A stretch of 64,000 nt of DNA, taken from NCBI GenBank assembly GCA_947396885.1, contig OX377206.1, positions 85,247,960 to 85,311,959 on the forward strand, written 5' to 3'. The stretch is from Heligmosomoides polygyrus polygyrus (Eukaryota; Nematoda; Chromadorea; Rhabditida; Heligmosomidae). A model generated the notes under the pieces. It saw nothing but the letters and a program-made list of their open reading frames with translations, was not told the origin of the DNA and made no database searches. Positions within the stretch are counted from its first letter, which is position 1. Each line of letters starts with the position of its first letter. This document shows, piece by piece, positions 38,076-48,622 of the stretch. Made by a program: the position numbers and the translations under genes.

Positions 38076-38619
38076 ACTGCACCCCTGTTCCCGTATTGCG
38101 TTGAAATTTGAACACCTCTGATTTTCGCGCCAGCTCACTGCCTATCGTCACTTCATGCCCTGACGCGTCTCCTGTCGCAAACGAGTGCGCGTCGACTGCT
38201 GACTGTTGACTGTTGTTCAAATTTGTTCCGGGTTTTGTTTCATTCTGCCATACTTTTCTCATCACGCTCCCTAATTAGAAATGCTGTGGTTGTGCAGGTT
38301 CGGTTTTGAATACTTGATGTGCTTCGTGATGCAGCGTCTGCGATGTCGCGCGCGGACGGCCACCGATGTAAAATCGTGCCCATCCAGAGTCGGTGCCTCT
38401 TTGGGACTGTTTTTCTTTCCGCTTCCGCTTCGATTTCCGCTTTTTAAATGTGTCGTTAATTGTTTGGAGTTTGCTTTGATACATACTCCAGTTCCGTGCT
38501 TTAGTATATCATTACTTGCAAGCAGAAAGCACGTCTAGGAATAGTGCCTAGAAAGGGAAGGCATTCTTTCTAGGCATGCTGCATCAGAAAAGAACGCAGT
38601 AATTTGATATGTATTTCAG
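38076..38619. other. Intron-like sequence upstream of Rab6 relic A
   Basis: No coding similarity was recognised. Part of it resembles the intron before exon 4 of the intact Rab6 gene (around 11.4-11.54 kb). Confidence 0.35.
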
Positions 38620-38891
38620 ATGTAAATTCTTTCTATCCGAAAGTAAAGCGGATAGATGATGTTCGCACGAAAAGGAGAATTGATGTCATCATGGTGCTTG
38701 TTGGTAATAAGACATATATGGGAAACAAAAGGTACGAGTTTGCTCGGTGGCCACTTTGTGTTCTACTAAATTCGCTTTTTCAAAGCACGAACTATGGAGC
38801 ATTGTCAACCGAAGAAGGTCAAAGTAAAGCAAATGAACTTAGCGTCATGTTTATTGAAACCTCTGCGAAGGCTGGGTACCATGCAAAACAG
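38620..38891 (+). pseudogene. Rab6 pseudogene A: exons 4 and 5 only
   Basis: Exon 4 (38620-38731) and exon 5 (about 38798-38891) keep exactly the lengths of the intact gene (112 and 94 bp), so this is an unprocessed duplicate. Substitutions damage it: the Rab6 signature [10 protein letters not shown] has become VRTKRRIDVI, NKTDLG has become NKTYMG (loss of the guanine-specificity aspartate), and the acceptor before exon 5 is lost. [12 protein letters not shown] remains. Exons 1-3, 6 and 7 are not next to it. It could be transcribed but should not make a working GTPase. Confidence 0.85.
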
Positions 38892-39284
38892 GTGTCAAAA
38901 GAATTTCTGTTTTGGTTACCAGTTTTTTCCGTTTTTTCCTTCTTAAAAACTTAGGTAGCAGCAGCTGTGCGTAGCTTAGAATCGGCGTCCCATTCAAAGA
39001 GCGCGTGTGCAGTCTGGACCCTGATCGGCTGGCATCTGTGCGGTCTGTGCGCTGCTTGGTTCTTATTGGCTGGCACGTTCCCACCTACCAATGCTGCTCA
39101 CCTTCGCGACATGTACTGAATTCAGTACAAATACAAAAAGTGTCTCCGTTGTTAGGTGATTTTTCTTCTTCACTGCGAGTTTGCCCATGCCCCGAGAAGT
39201 GCTTTTAGGAGGATGTGATACATAATCTAAAAAAAAAAAAATTATGAAAATTGATTCTGCTAACCAGTGGGAGTCACCAGGGGT

Positions 39285-39640
39285 GGTATTGAAGTGTTTA
39301 CTAAGAAATAACAAATAACAATTTTCAATCAAACTGGGATCCCTTGAAAGACTGCTTCCCATTTATCAGCTAGCTGGTCCATCCCACGGCTGTAGAATTC
39401 TTCTGCTTTTGGGGCTAAGAATCCTTGGAGGTGCATTTTGACCTGCTCCACATTAATAAATCGTGTTCCAACCAAGAAGTGCTGCAGCGAGCTAAAAAGG
39501 TGGTGTCACACGGCGCACAGCCTGTGCTGTGAGGTGGATGAGCTAGACGCTCCTAGCCAAGGTCTCTGGTTTTTTGAAGCGTCCGATTCACAGCATCTGA
39601 TCTGGCGTTATCTTCTTGAAAGATAATTCTGCTCTTGAAA
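39285..39640 (-). mobile_element. Mariner transposase C-terminal fragment, minus strand
   Basis: The minus strand carries remnants of the mariner C-terminal signature (ERLAHPPHST in place of the usual LPHPPYSPDLAP) and downstream sequence matching the plus-strand fragment at 39780-40110. Stops and frameshifts are present. Confidence 0.65.
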
Positions 39641-39779
39641 AGCTGTCTGAACAAATTCCAGCGGAGTACACCCTACCCGCGGCCATGTTGAGAAGAGTAG
39701 ATTTCAGCATCAATGCTAGAACAGCTGTTGATGATCTCCAAAAGTTGACGCTTTCTTGACATCATCAAACGGAGAACGT

Positions 39780-40110
39780 CTGGCGAACCGGACCCTCAAA
39801 AAAAATCGAAGAGCTTGGCTGGGAGCGTCTAACTCATCCGCCTTACAGCTCAGACTGTGCACCGACTGACTACCACCTTTTTAGCTTGGTGCAGCTCTTC
39901 TTAGTTGGAAGATGATTTATTAATGTGGACCCGGTCAAAATGTACCTCCATGGATTTGTGGTCTTAGAAGCACAAGAATGCTACCCCCGTGGAATAGACT
40001 AACTACCTGATAAGCGGGAAGCACTTCTGCGTTCCAAGTTCCAGTATCTTATTTTGATTAAGGATTGTTACTTGTTAATCAATACTTTTGTTGTGGATTT
40101 TGAGAGCACA
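39780..40110 (+). mobile_element. Mariner transposase C-terminal fragment, plus strand
   Basis: The plus strand reads KKIEELGWERLTHPPYSSDC, then APTDYHLFSLVQ, the conserved region containing the last catalytic aspartate of mariner transposases. It then decays with stops. The fragment is an inverted repeat of 39285-39565. Confidence 0.8.
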
Positions 40111-40424
40111 CGAATTTAGTTGCCAACATAAAATTTCACCCCTATAGCGTAGAATCGCTGACTCTTGCAATTTCTTTTATAAGTGACTTCTTACTCCGTG
40201 GAAAATTGAGGCGTACGTTTAGTTTTGTTAAGTACTTGATGTCTGCACTCTTTTGAAAGAGCGCAGACTAAAAAGTTCTTAGAAAGAATATCAATATCAT
40301 ATTATGCCGGATCAGTATGAAACGAAGCAATTCGACACGCATTTCCAAATGCAAAGTCTTTTCATCAAATAGCAAAGTGGGTACATGACATATGTAGGGG
40401 ATGGGGTATTACTGTGGTCATGTC

Positions 40425-40643
40425 GGCGCAATGTGCCTCGGGGGGGGGGGGGTCACCCCCCTACACAACGGTTTGTGCTTTTTGAAACCGGAATTTTTTT
40501 GCAGCACTGGTGTGTTCTACCCCTACAGTGAACTGAGGTAGGCTATTTCCGATGTAATTTCACACACACGTATCCTTTACTAAGGCGGACAACCATTGAG
40601 TAGGGGGGTAACCCCCCCCCCCCCCCCCGAGCCACATTGCGCC
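40425..40643. mobile_element. 219-bp hAT-like G-tract miniature element
   Basis: The termini are inverted copies of GGCGCAATGTGsCTCGGGGG running into a long G-tract and then a GTCACC/GTTACC joint. It is flanked by the exact 8-bp repeat GTCATGTC (40417-40424 and 40644-40651), and the site is inside exon 4 of Rab6 pseudogene B, so the empty site is known from the intact gene. An 8-bp duplication is typical of hAT transposons. It has no coding capacity. Confidence 0.92.
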
Positions 40644-41935
40644 GTCATGTCTCTTGTTGGGAACAACATCGATCAATCCGAAGAACGTAGGAGAGTGCAG
40701 AGTAGAAGTTTTTTTTTCAAACAAACATTGCTTTGTTCTGTTTTCCAGAAAAATATCAAGCGAAGAACTTCAACGAAAAACTAGTAAACTTGACGTCATG
40801 TTCATTGAAACCTCAGCGGACGCCACATACAATGTGAAACAGGCGCTTTGCTTTTTCATTGTCGTTTTATTTTCGGAATGCGATGAATAGTATGTTGCTG
40901 AAAACTAACCGCGCTTCTGTTCCAATATGCTGTTCAGTTGTGTAAGTTATGGTGGTTTCCGATGAATAAGAGGAAAACAGACAAAACTGGATACCGATTA
41001 CAATAAAATCTTGAAATTGCACCATTCAGAAAGGTTACTAATTTGCCTTGAATGTTGGAGGGTAATTCAGTAAAACCTGCAAAAAATTTCCTATCTTTAA
41101 ATGGTTTTCTTCTTAACTGCGAATTTATCCACGTTCCGTCAGATGTAGGGCACCACAGTGTTTAGTCTAAAAATGTCCTATAAAAATAATCTTACTGAAA
41201 GAGTTGAGTTATTATGAGTGGTGTTGAAGTGCTTAGGGTGAGGAACAAACTAGTGCCATCTTCAGCATAATTTCCGTTTCCGACAATTCAGCTATTGCTC
41301 TGGGGAATCATGGATTTCACCATCATCGAGTAAGGGCACTGCCCCGTGTTATCTGCTTTCTATAAATAGCTTCTTCTTTTGCGAAAAGTTGTGGTGTGCA
41401 GTTTTGCTTTTCTTTTAATATTTGATATCTACACTATGTTAGAAATAGCTGTGCTTTATTTTTTTGTCTTTCACAGCCACTTCTGTTTGCATTTTCGTGA
41501 TGAGAGGACAAGTCACAATTTGTAAGACTTACGCATCGAAATACGATTGTGATTGTATAACGAATGATCTTGGCGAATGACTTCTGTCCCTTGCGATTTC
41601 CAATGATGTCGTGCTACAACTGCTGTTCAGTTTATGTCTTCTTTGGTTTGTTACCTTTGTAATACGCCAACAGGAAGTGGATATTTTGCGAAAAGTTATT
41701 GTATTTGGTTAAGTTATCCTTCAGAAATAATAAATTACATGTGAAGGTAGTGGCGATGAACTTGGGGATACCACTCTTACTAAAGCTAATTACGCAGCGG
41801 CACTGCACGGACTGAAAGGTGCCTCCTGACAGCCTAAGTGATGTAGCATGAACGGTATTTGTTTCAGCTGTTCCGAGCCATCGCTGGAGTACTTCCAGGA
41901 ATTATTAAAAAATATGCGACTGTAAGTAATTTTAC

Positions 41936-42185
41936 TTATTTATTTATTTATTACACAGGTTTTCTTGTGTGTAGAGGAAAACAGCCGCAGAAAAACAAAA
42001 ACCTTGCCAACATACCTTAGACCTATTTGAAAAAAAGAAAGAAACAAGCAACAGAAGCATAGAGCAACACAGTGGCAGAAGCAGAGGAAATGATCGAAAA
42101 AACTCAAAAATATAAATTATTATTGGTTGTTGTCGTAGAAACTTTGGAATATTGCGTTGCACCTGGATTAATAAGAACTTCCTAG
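41936..42185 (-). mobile_element. Probable 3' end of a non-LTR retrotransposon in the Rab6 relic intron
   Basis: The plus strand starts with a TTTATTTATTTATTTATTA run, i.e. a TAAA-type tail on the minus strand as in the CR1-like elements, followed by about 230 bp of A-rich sequence like a 3' UTR. No coding remnant was recognised. Confidence 0.45.
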
Positions 42186-42555
42186 TTTCCTTTGTCGTCT
42201 ACTGCATCTGATTCGTCAACATATGCTTCAAACGGGAGCAGCGTTTCGGCGATAGGTTGCTCTGGTGGGTTAGGCTATGTTTAGTGCACCACTACTGTAC
42301 GATACGACGTAATGATAGGCTCCAATATCGATTAATCTCGTCACCAAATCAATGTTAAACTTATTATTACATCTTGGTGAGCTGCAATAAAGCCCTAAGC
42401 ATCCCCTTAGGGAACAAGTCACCACGTGACTGTTCAGTGCCATCTGTGCGCTCTGAGTGAGGATTGTGTCTCAGTAAGAGCGCATTGCAAACGTAATAAC
42501 GATTAGAGAGACAAAATAGGGCTCTGCTGCTGCAGCAACATCTATTTCTTAGGTA

Positions 42556-42750
42556 CTAATCGGGCTAGTGCCCGCTACGAGATTGCACATGGTCGTGGAA
42601 CACTCAGATAAACACGGTTTCCGCTTACGCGGAGGTGAGGACGTAACTATTTAAGGGAAGGCCCTCCGGGGTCTGGCTCTGATCTAACTTACCCATTTTA
42701 AGATACCTTGCCGGTGTATATCGGACACCAGCCCGCTTAGTACCGTCTCT
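42556..42750 (+). repeat. Dispersed repeat S, copy 1
   Basis: It shares GGGCTAGTGCCCGCT, ATGGTCGTGGAACACTCA, AAACACGGTTTC, TGATCTAACTTACCC and CCAGCCCGCTTAGTACCGT with 49445-49651. It contains GTTTCCGCTTACGCGGAGGT, a small hairpin. Confidence 0.75.
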
Positions 42751-43615
42751 TACGCGTGGTAAGGCACAGTGGGAGTAAATTGAAGGTGTGAAAAAGATAC
42801 AACCACGTGGTAAGGTTGTGTGAAACGCCAAAATAGTGTGAAACGTGTAAAATTTGGACACATCACGTTTGTTTGTCTTAATCGTTCGAGGGCTTCTGAG
42901 CGGAATCTCCCACGTTTGTGTGAGCTGTGCTGTAATAAGAAGTTTCGATTTGAAAATCCTTGGGACCATCCTCTTACAGAATTGAAAAAAATGACGCATT
43001 CAGAGCGAAGCAGTTAGGGATATCAGAGTAGTGATTTTATTACATGACATGTTGTTTTGTGTTGTAGGCATTGTTGCTGGTACTGTGTGTGAAACAAAAT
43101 CCGTTTGTTTTCTAGGAGAACCATCTGCTCGAAGCAACGAAGAAGTCGTTGTGATCGAAAATTGTCAATATGGATTAAATCAAGCAGCGGGAGATCGCTG
43201 CACATGGCTGCACATTGCTGCCCCGATTTGTCTACTGAGTCGATTCGATATCGACCATCGTGTTGCTGTTTTTTGCATTATTGATTTATGTTCAGGAATG
43301 AACGTTACACATGCGGAAGGTGTTCTTAATCGTGTATCTCGACAAGCTTCGATGATGGAAGCGTATACGAAAAGGAAATGTTGCATAAGTGTTAGGGTGC
43401 TCGAAAACCTTGTCTTTCGTGAATTTCTCTCACGTTGAGTTGAGCATTTGCAGACTACTTACGTGTTCTGATGTGATCGCGACTTGCTTCTCATCTTCCT
43501 TTTGCTTTGAACTGTTTGTTGTGACAATGTACGCGTAAGAAGAACACTGAAAAAGTAGCGATTTGTCACAACATGTCCAGCAAGAGAAGGGGTCTCTGAA
43601 ATCTAAAATAGTGAA

Positions 43616-44060
43616 TTTAAACTCAACAGTTGTGGAAGTGATGTGACAAATGGAATAAGATGCGAGGATTCCGAATATTTGTATCCTAGTGGAAGTTCTT
43701 TTTTTATAGAATCTTTTCATCCTTCTGACAGAATCTTTTCATATTTTTTTATTACGTGGCTTTCCGAAGTTGCAGATATGGATATCCTAATCGATTATCC
43801 GAAGTACACTTATTCAGTGAGCTGGGTACGCGTCCAATGTACGCGGCTAGAACATGAGAGAGAAGGATACCATCTCGCAGTGACACTTCGACAGCAAATG
43901 TATGTCATGGAGTGGAGGTTCGAATGTTGATTGTGAATATATCCTCCATACCTGCAACGGGGTGCAGCGTATATTGTTTCCTTACCAGTCTCGTAGAGCA
44001 CTGCTATCACAACGGCTGCCCTTATGCATTTTTTATCCGCTGAAATCACTGCTGTGAATA
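43616..44060. repeat. Diverged duplicate of sequence at 36.4-36.8 kb
   Basis: See 36388-37054. Both copies contain CTCAACAGTT.TGGAA.TGATGTG and GAGCACTGCTATCACAACGGCTGC. No gene. Confidence 0.65.
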
Positions 44061-44104
44061 CGATTACGATTAGGGTATTTTAAGTGTAAAGAAGAAAACA
44101 CACT

Positions 44105-44862
44105 TTCTGATGATCGGGCCTAAACACCGTCCGCAGGTTCCGGAATACCGCATTAACGGCCAGGTTTTAAGCAGGGTCGATGAAGTGAGAGATCTTGGAT
44201 ACATAATGAGGAGCGACCTGTGTTTCTCCAGACATTGTAGTACGATAGTAAAGAAAAGCCAACTACCGTGTCTATAATTTGTTTAGGGCTTTGAAATCCA
44301 ATGTTCATGAGGTCTACATACGTGGATTCATTGTAGAAAGTAGCACATCGGTGTTCAATCCAACGAAGAAGAAAGATATAGATCATTTAGAAAGCGTTCA
44401 GAACAGCTTCACCAGGAAGCTTCGCTGTTTGGCCTTTCTTTCTTGAAGAAAAAAGAAGACAAATCGCTGAACTTGTCATTATCTATAAAATTCTCGCAAA
44501 TAAGGCGTCCGTTGACCCGAGAAAGTTCTTTGATGGTATTCTGACAAAAACCATGAGAGGTAAGTTGAGACTTCAAGTCTCAGTGGTCAAATCGTGAATG
44601 AGGTCAGACTTGGTAACCTATCGAATCCTTAAAGAATTCAACCTGCTGCTGGGCAAGTACGAAGATTTGGAGAGACTCTCCGCCCAGGCCTGTAGAACAT
44701 TTATCCGATGTTAAATACTACGGTGTGCTGCTAGATAGGTTGCTTGTAATAGTTTCTTACATGGCTGATGGTTACATTCACACCGTTTCATGTTGTCTCC
44801 TTTTTTGTGTTTCCTCACAATTTGTTTGCTAGACAGTTGTGTACGCCTTGAACAAATAAATA
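44105..44862 (+). mobile_element. C-terminal fragment of a non-LTR retrotransposon
   Basis: The plus strand reads RINGQVLSRVDEVRDLGYIM, then remnants of VQNSFTRKLRCL and ELVIIYKILANKASVDPRKF, matching the segment after the reverse transcriptase in the family at 61375-62092. It ends with AATAAATAAA. Several frameshifts. It splits the duplicated segment 43616-45150. Confidence 0.75.
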
Positions 44863-44865
44863 AAA

Positions 44866-45150
44866 GATGTGCGTACTAATACAGAGCAAGATATAGCATT
44901 TTCACGTCAAATTGACACTCTTCTAGACATTTTTGAAATCGAACTGTACGTTTTCCAAATCAGAACGAGCTCCACAAAAGCTAGAGGCTTTCCAAAAGGA
45001 TAAGAGGGATAATGATTGAGGGCGACGGTGCTGAATCAGTCTCGGCATGCGCCACGCATTCTACTTCTACTGGATGTCGTGGAGGCGATCTGAAGGCGTA
45101 CTTGACCCATACAATGACTTGCGATGCCCACCCGATGAACGAGTTAACAT
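44866..45150 (+). repeat. Duplicate segment with a partial copy of repeat R
   Basis: 44866-45045 matches 36868-37050. 45050-45150 is the beginning of repeat R (GCGCCACGCATTCTACTTCT), which is cut where the next retrotransposon 3' end starts. Confidence 0.65.
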
Positions 45151-45157
45151 CTTACAG

Positions 45158-45617
45158 TTAACATTTATTTCATGTGAAACCACATGCACATGCATATGCG
45201 AAGTTCCGCTGTGAACACAAACAAAACACAAAGGACTGAAACGTACACGTGTGGTAGTGAACTGAATGAACTAGAACTAAGGTGGTAGAAATATGGAGGC
45301 AGACAAACAAAACAAGAATAGTAGAATGTAATCGAGAAAAAAAGAAAACCTCATTTCTGGCGTAGATAGTGGAGGAAAAATCCTCTTAAACTTGTGAAAT
45401 TCTGTAGGAATGTGATTTGCTTCTCTTAGTTTAACAGTCTCGACGCTGGCACGACACGCAACTCCATTGCGCCTAGGAGACGTTTCAGGACAGCTAAAAC
45501 AGCCTAAAACGAGCTGCTCTCGTCGAAGACTGAATTATTTTGAAAAAGTCAGAGCGAGGTCTAATTCTTCCATATAGGATGTTATAGAGCAATAACAGGT
45601 CATTCCTTCTCCTTCGG
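45158..45617 (-). mobile_element. 3' end of a CR1-like retrotransposon
   Basis: The minus strand encodes RRRRNDLLLLYNILYGRIRP and FFKIIQSSTRAARFRLF, the C-terminus of the reverse transcriptase protein, followed by a 3' UTR ending in ...CACATGAAATAAATG. It is almost the same as 61375-62092 and 16066-16600. It stops abruptly at 45617, where SURF4-like sequence starts. Confidence 0.8.
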
Positions 45618-45956
45618 TGGAGTGGACGTGTTTTACTAATATTCATGTTTGCTTCTCTCCTCCATTTCGAGATGAGTTTCTTGCAGGTAATTGAGATCGT
45701 CATAGGATTCGCCCTAATTATGCTAGTATGCGTTGGATACAAGACTTAACTGTCTGCCATGCTTCTATTCGTTTGGTTCTTTGGCCTGAATCTGTGGCTA
45801 AATGCCGGGTGGAATGTTCCGGCTGACCGATTCTACCGCGATTTCATGAAGTACGACTTCATCCAAACAATATCTATTATTGGGGATTTGCTGCTAGTCA
45901 TTGCGTACGGTCCCGGTGGAGTTTCTGTTCAAGACGACAAGAAGAGGTGGTAGAAC
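45618..45956 (+). pseudogene. SURF4-like cargo receptor, C-terminal fragment with internal stop
   Basis: The frame reads GRVLLIFMFASLLHFEMSFL, VIGFALIMLVCVGYKT, then a TAA (45747-45749), then [34 protein letters not shown] and [18 protein letters not shown]. SURF4 proteins recycle between ER and Golgi as cargo receptors, have several membrane segments and end in a lysine-rich ER-retrieval signal like the KKRW seen here. About 110 residues are present without introns. The stop replaces the lysine usually found at GFKTKL. The 5' end is cut at the junction with a retrotransposon. It is probably a retrocopy or a broken duplicate. Confidence 0.85.
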
Positions 45957-48622
45957 ACTAGAAATGGAGCAACATCGTTGCGTTTTGAAAGGCAGATGTC
46001 TTACAAGGAAATGTGATCGAGGAGGTTGGAGTTGGAACAAAATTGTTTATACAAGCATTTATTCGTTTAACTGCGAGACAAACAATGGAAGGTGACGTTA
46101 TTGAAACGTGTCGAATCCTAACCGTAATGTCAAACAAACCAGGAAGGGTATAGATCGCGGGCGCTCATAGACCGGATCGTTGAGCCGTTTAGACCTCTAT
46201 CTGACACTATACTCATGCTCTACAAACAACATGCAATTCTCACAGAAGAGGATCGTGTACATAGGAATACTTAGGCTCGTCACAACGATACATGCCACTC
46301 ATATCTCGAACGCATCCTGCCAGACAACCCGTACTAACCTAGGCCTCGAAAACCGCTCGCTTGCCCTGTGGAACTTCTTTGCCGTCTCGAAGCAGCCACA
46401 AGCTCTCCTGAACTGCCCGACCTCAGCGCCAAACTCATAGTGAGATTTACCGCCCTTCCCCAGACATCCGTTTAGAACTCTACCCATGCTCTGCTCTTCA
46501 CTGCTATCGTTCCAACATTGGCTATCAGCTATCATTTGGACAGACATAGAGACTCTCGTGTAGGAGAATGCTGCACTCGAAGCAGAAGATCGCACAGCAC
46601 GACTTGCATGCGAAGCCTTCTCCAGACAGACAGCGGGTGGGTGCTCACACGCCACGCACTCTCTGAAAGAGACGCCTCATCGACCTGTGCGATAACTTGC
46701 CCAACAGCGGATGTCGTCGACTTACCCCTCTGTGATTGGATGTAAACGCTGGAAGAGGGACCAGGTGGCGAAAAGCTCATGCCAGCTGAGGGACAGCGGT
46801 GCTGACATCAGCAAATCCTGAACAATGTTAGTGAAATCGCCACTAGATTCTTGAGCACATTAAAGTGAAGATTACGAAAAAGAACTCGAGTCTGTTATTC
46901 TCCCCAGAATAGCATGAAAAAGATGTCATCTCATTCAACATTGGATGCAAAAAAGAATAAAGGACGGAGGACGGCGGTATTTGGGATGACCCACACATCC
47001 TACTTTTGAAAGGTATCGAGTGCACAACATGAAGGTGCACTTGGCCTATACAATCACATTACATCACCAGTTAGGATGGTATAAGTTAATTACATGAACA
47101 CTGTTTCAAATATGTTCCTTGCAGCTTCTGATTAAATATATCAGTATTTCTTGGCTATCCTATGTCAGATGGTTGCATCCGTATGTAGTCCGTTAAACTA
47201 AAGGTCTCCAGCTAATGAAACAGCAATGGTGTGCAGGTGAGGCCAGGATGCAAAAGACACGAATTTGCCCCCCCCCCCCCCTTCAGGCCCATACAACCTA
47301 AATTCTGATGAGATGTATAAGCACTCAATCATAGCCTCCGCTAAGGTCTAAAAACCAACGGAAACTAAATAAACATGGCGTTCCTTACCAGACGCAGAAT
47401 GACCTCTCTTTTATACTAGCATGTGGAGGACATGCCATACGAATCGCGTTACATTTGGATGTTTTCGTTGACGAAGATGGTGCAATATGCTGCGACAGCA
47501 ATAACTCAAAAAGATCCGCATCCAAAACTACGTGGTAGCTACCTTAAACACGTGAGAGATATATCTCCGATTCCTTCCGCAACTTATCGCCGATGAGCCA
47601 GATAACTAACCATTCGTGATTTTGGCCAACTGCTTGCATACAAACACTCACTCCTATTAAAGAACAACGAATATAATTTACTCGCAATAACTGAAACGAG
47701 ATTCTAGTCACTCCTTTTACCTATGTTTACTACACACTCGAGTAAACTCACCCCAAAAGTTGCAAAAATATTTCCAGGATCTACGGTCGATTGGCTGGAC
47801 ATGATCGCAATCACTTCCCGTGAAACGTGGCCAGAAAGAGTTCTGAATGAAAACATAAGTTTCTAAGGCGGCATAAGTTTAGCTGTTGCTTTAGTTCGAT
47901 GAAGGTTAGTAAGTACGAAATGCAGAATGCGAAGAAAAGAACATATGAGAGAAGAAATTCTGTTCACGACACAAATTGTGCGGAAATCGTGTCACATTCA
48001 AGACCATTTCTGCTTTAATGATTAAGATCAGCCGCAAAGTAATGTGTAAATCATTTCTACTCTTATGAACTTATACACAGAAGCTACAACTTACTTCAGA
48101 TCCGTAAGAATAAGCTGCAGAGCATTCTGAAGCGAGTAGTCGCCACTACATATAGCTTCAATGAGGCCAAACTCTCCTTCAACACTCTGATGTAGCCTGA
48201 ACGTATCAAGTTGCTGGACCGCAGAAATGCGTAAACCCTTGGAAACCCACCTGTTAGGCTGGAACGAGGAATACCCGCACGAAACGACACAAGACAGCAT
48301 CATCAACCGAGGGACACTCTGCGAGCTTAAATGCTGGGAACATTTCGTGCTCCGCGGCTAACCATGCGTCACCGAGCGCACGTCCGCGTTTCAGCGCCGA
48401 GACGTCGCACGCGGCTAGCGCGCGACGTCGCGTTGGAGTTAGGTCCTGGAGCCGGTGTGGTAAATCGGATGGTGCGCCATGAAAGTGATGCAGAGACATT
48501 GAGAGGAAGCACACCGACGGAGAAGAAGAAGCCGACCATGGAACAGCCGTGTTCCGGCGTCGCACTATGCGCATGATCTGCGTCGCGGAGGACGCCGTGA
48601 GGTGCTGTAAAGACATGTAAGA
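45957..48622. other. No recognised gene
   Basis: 2.7 kb with scattered open frames (for example 46299-46655 and 48254-48718 on the minus strand) that show no known domain. A weak remnant of repeat R lies near 46985-47070, and a C-tract at 47268-47281. The minus-strand frame 48306-48091 (ISAVQQLDTFRLHQSVEGEF) reads a little like protein but could not be assigned. Confidence 0.4.

Larger units (their letters stand above)
40349..43222 (+). pseudogene. Rab6 pseudogene B: exons 4 to 7
   Basis: Exon 4 (40349-40424 and 40652 to about 40705) is split by a 219-bp miniature element, and its acceptor AG has become AA. Exon 5 (about 40749-40842) reads [18 protein letters not shown], and its donor GT has become GC. 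Exon 6 (41868-41921) reads LFRAIAGVLPGIIKK with an intact GTAAGT donor. Exon 7 (about 43154-43222) has the codon after ATGGAT changed to TAA and has lost the CWC end. Introns are retained, so it is an unprocessed duplicate. No functional product is possible. Confidence 0.85.

Noticed and set aside
46299..46655. A 118-codon minus-strand frame
   Set aside because: It overlaps equally long frames on the other strand and has no recognisable motif, start context or splice sites.
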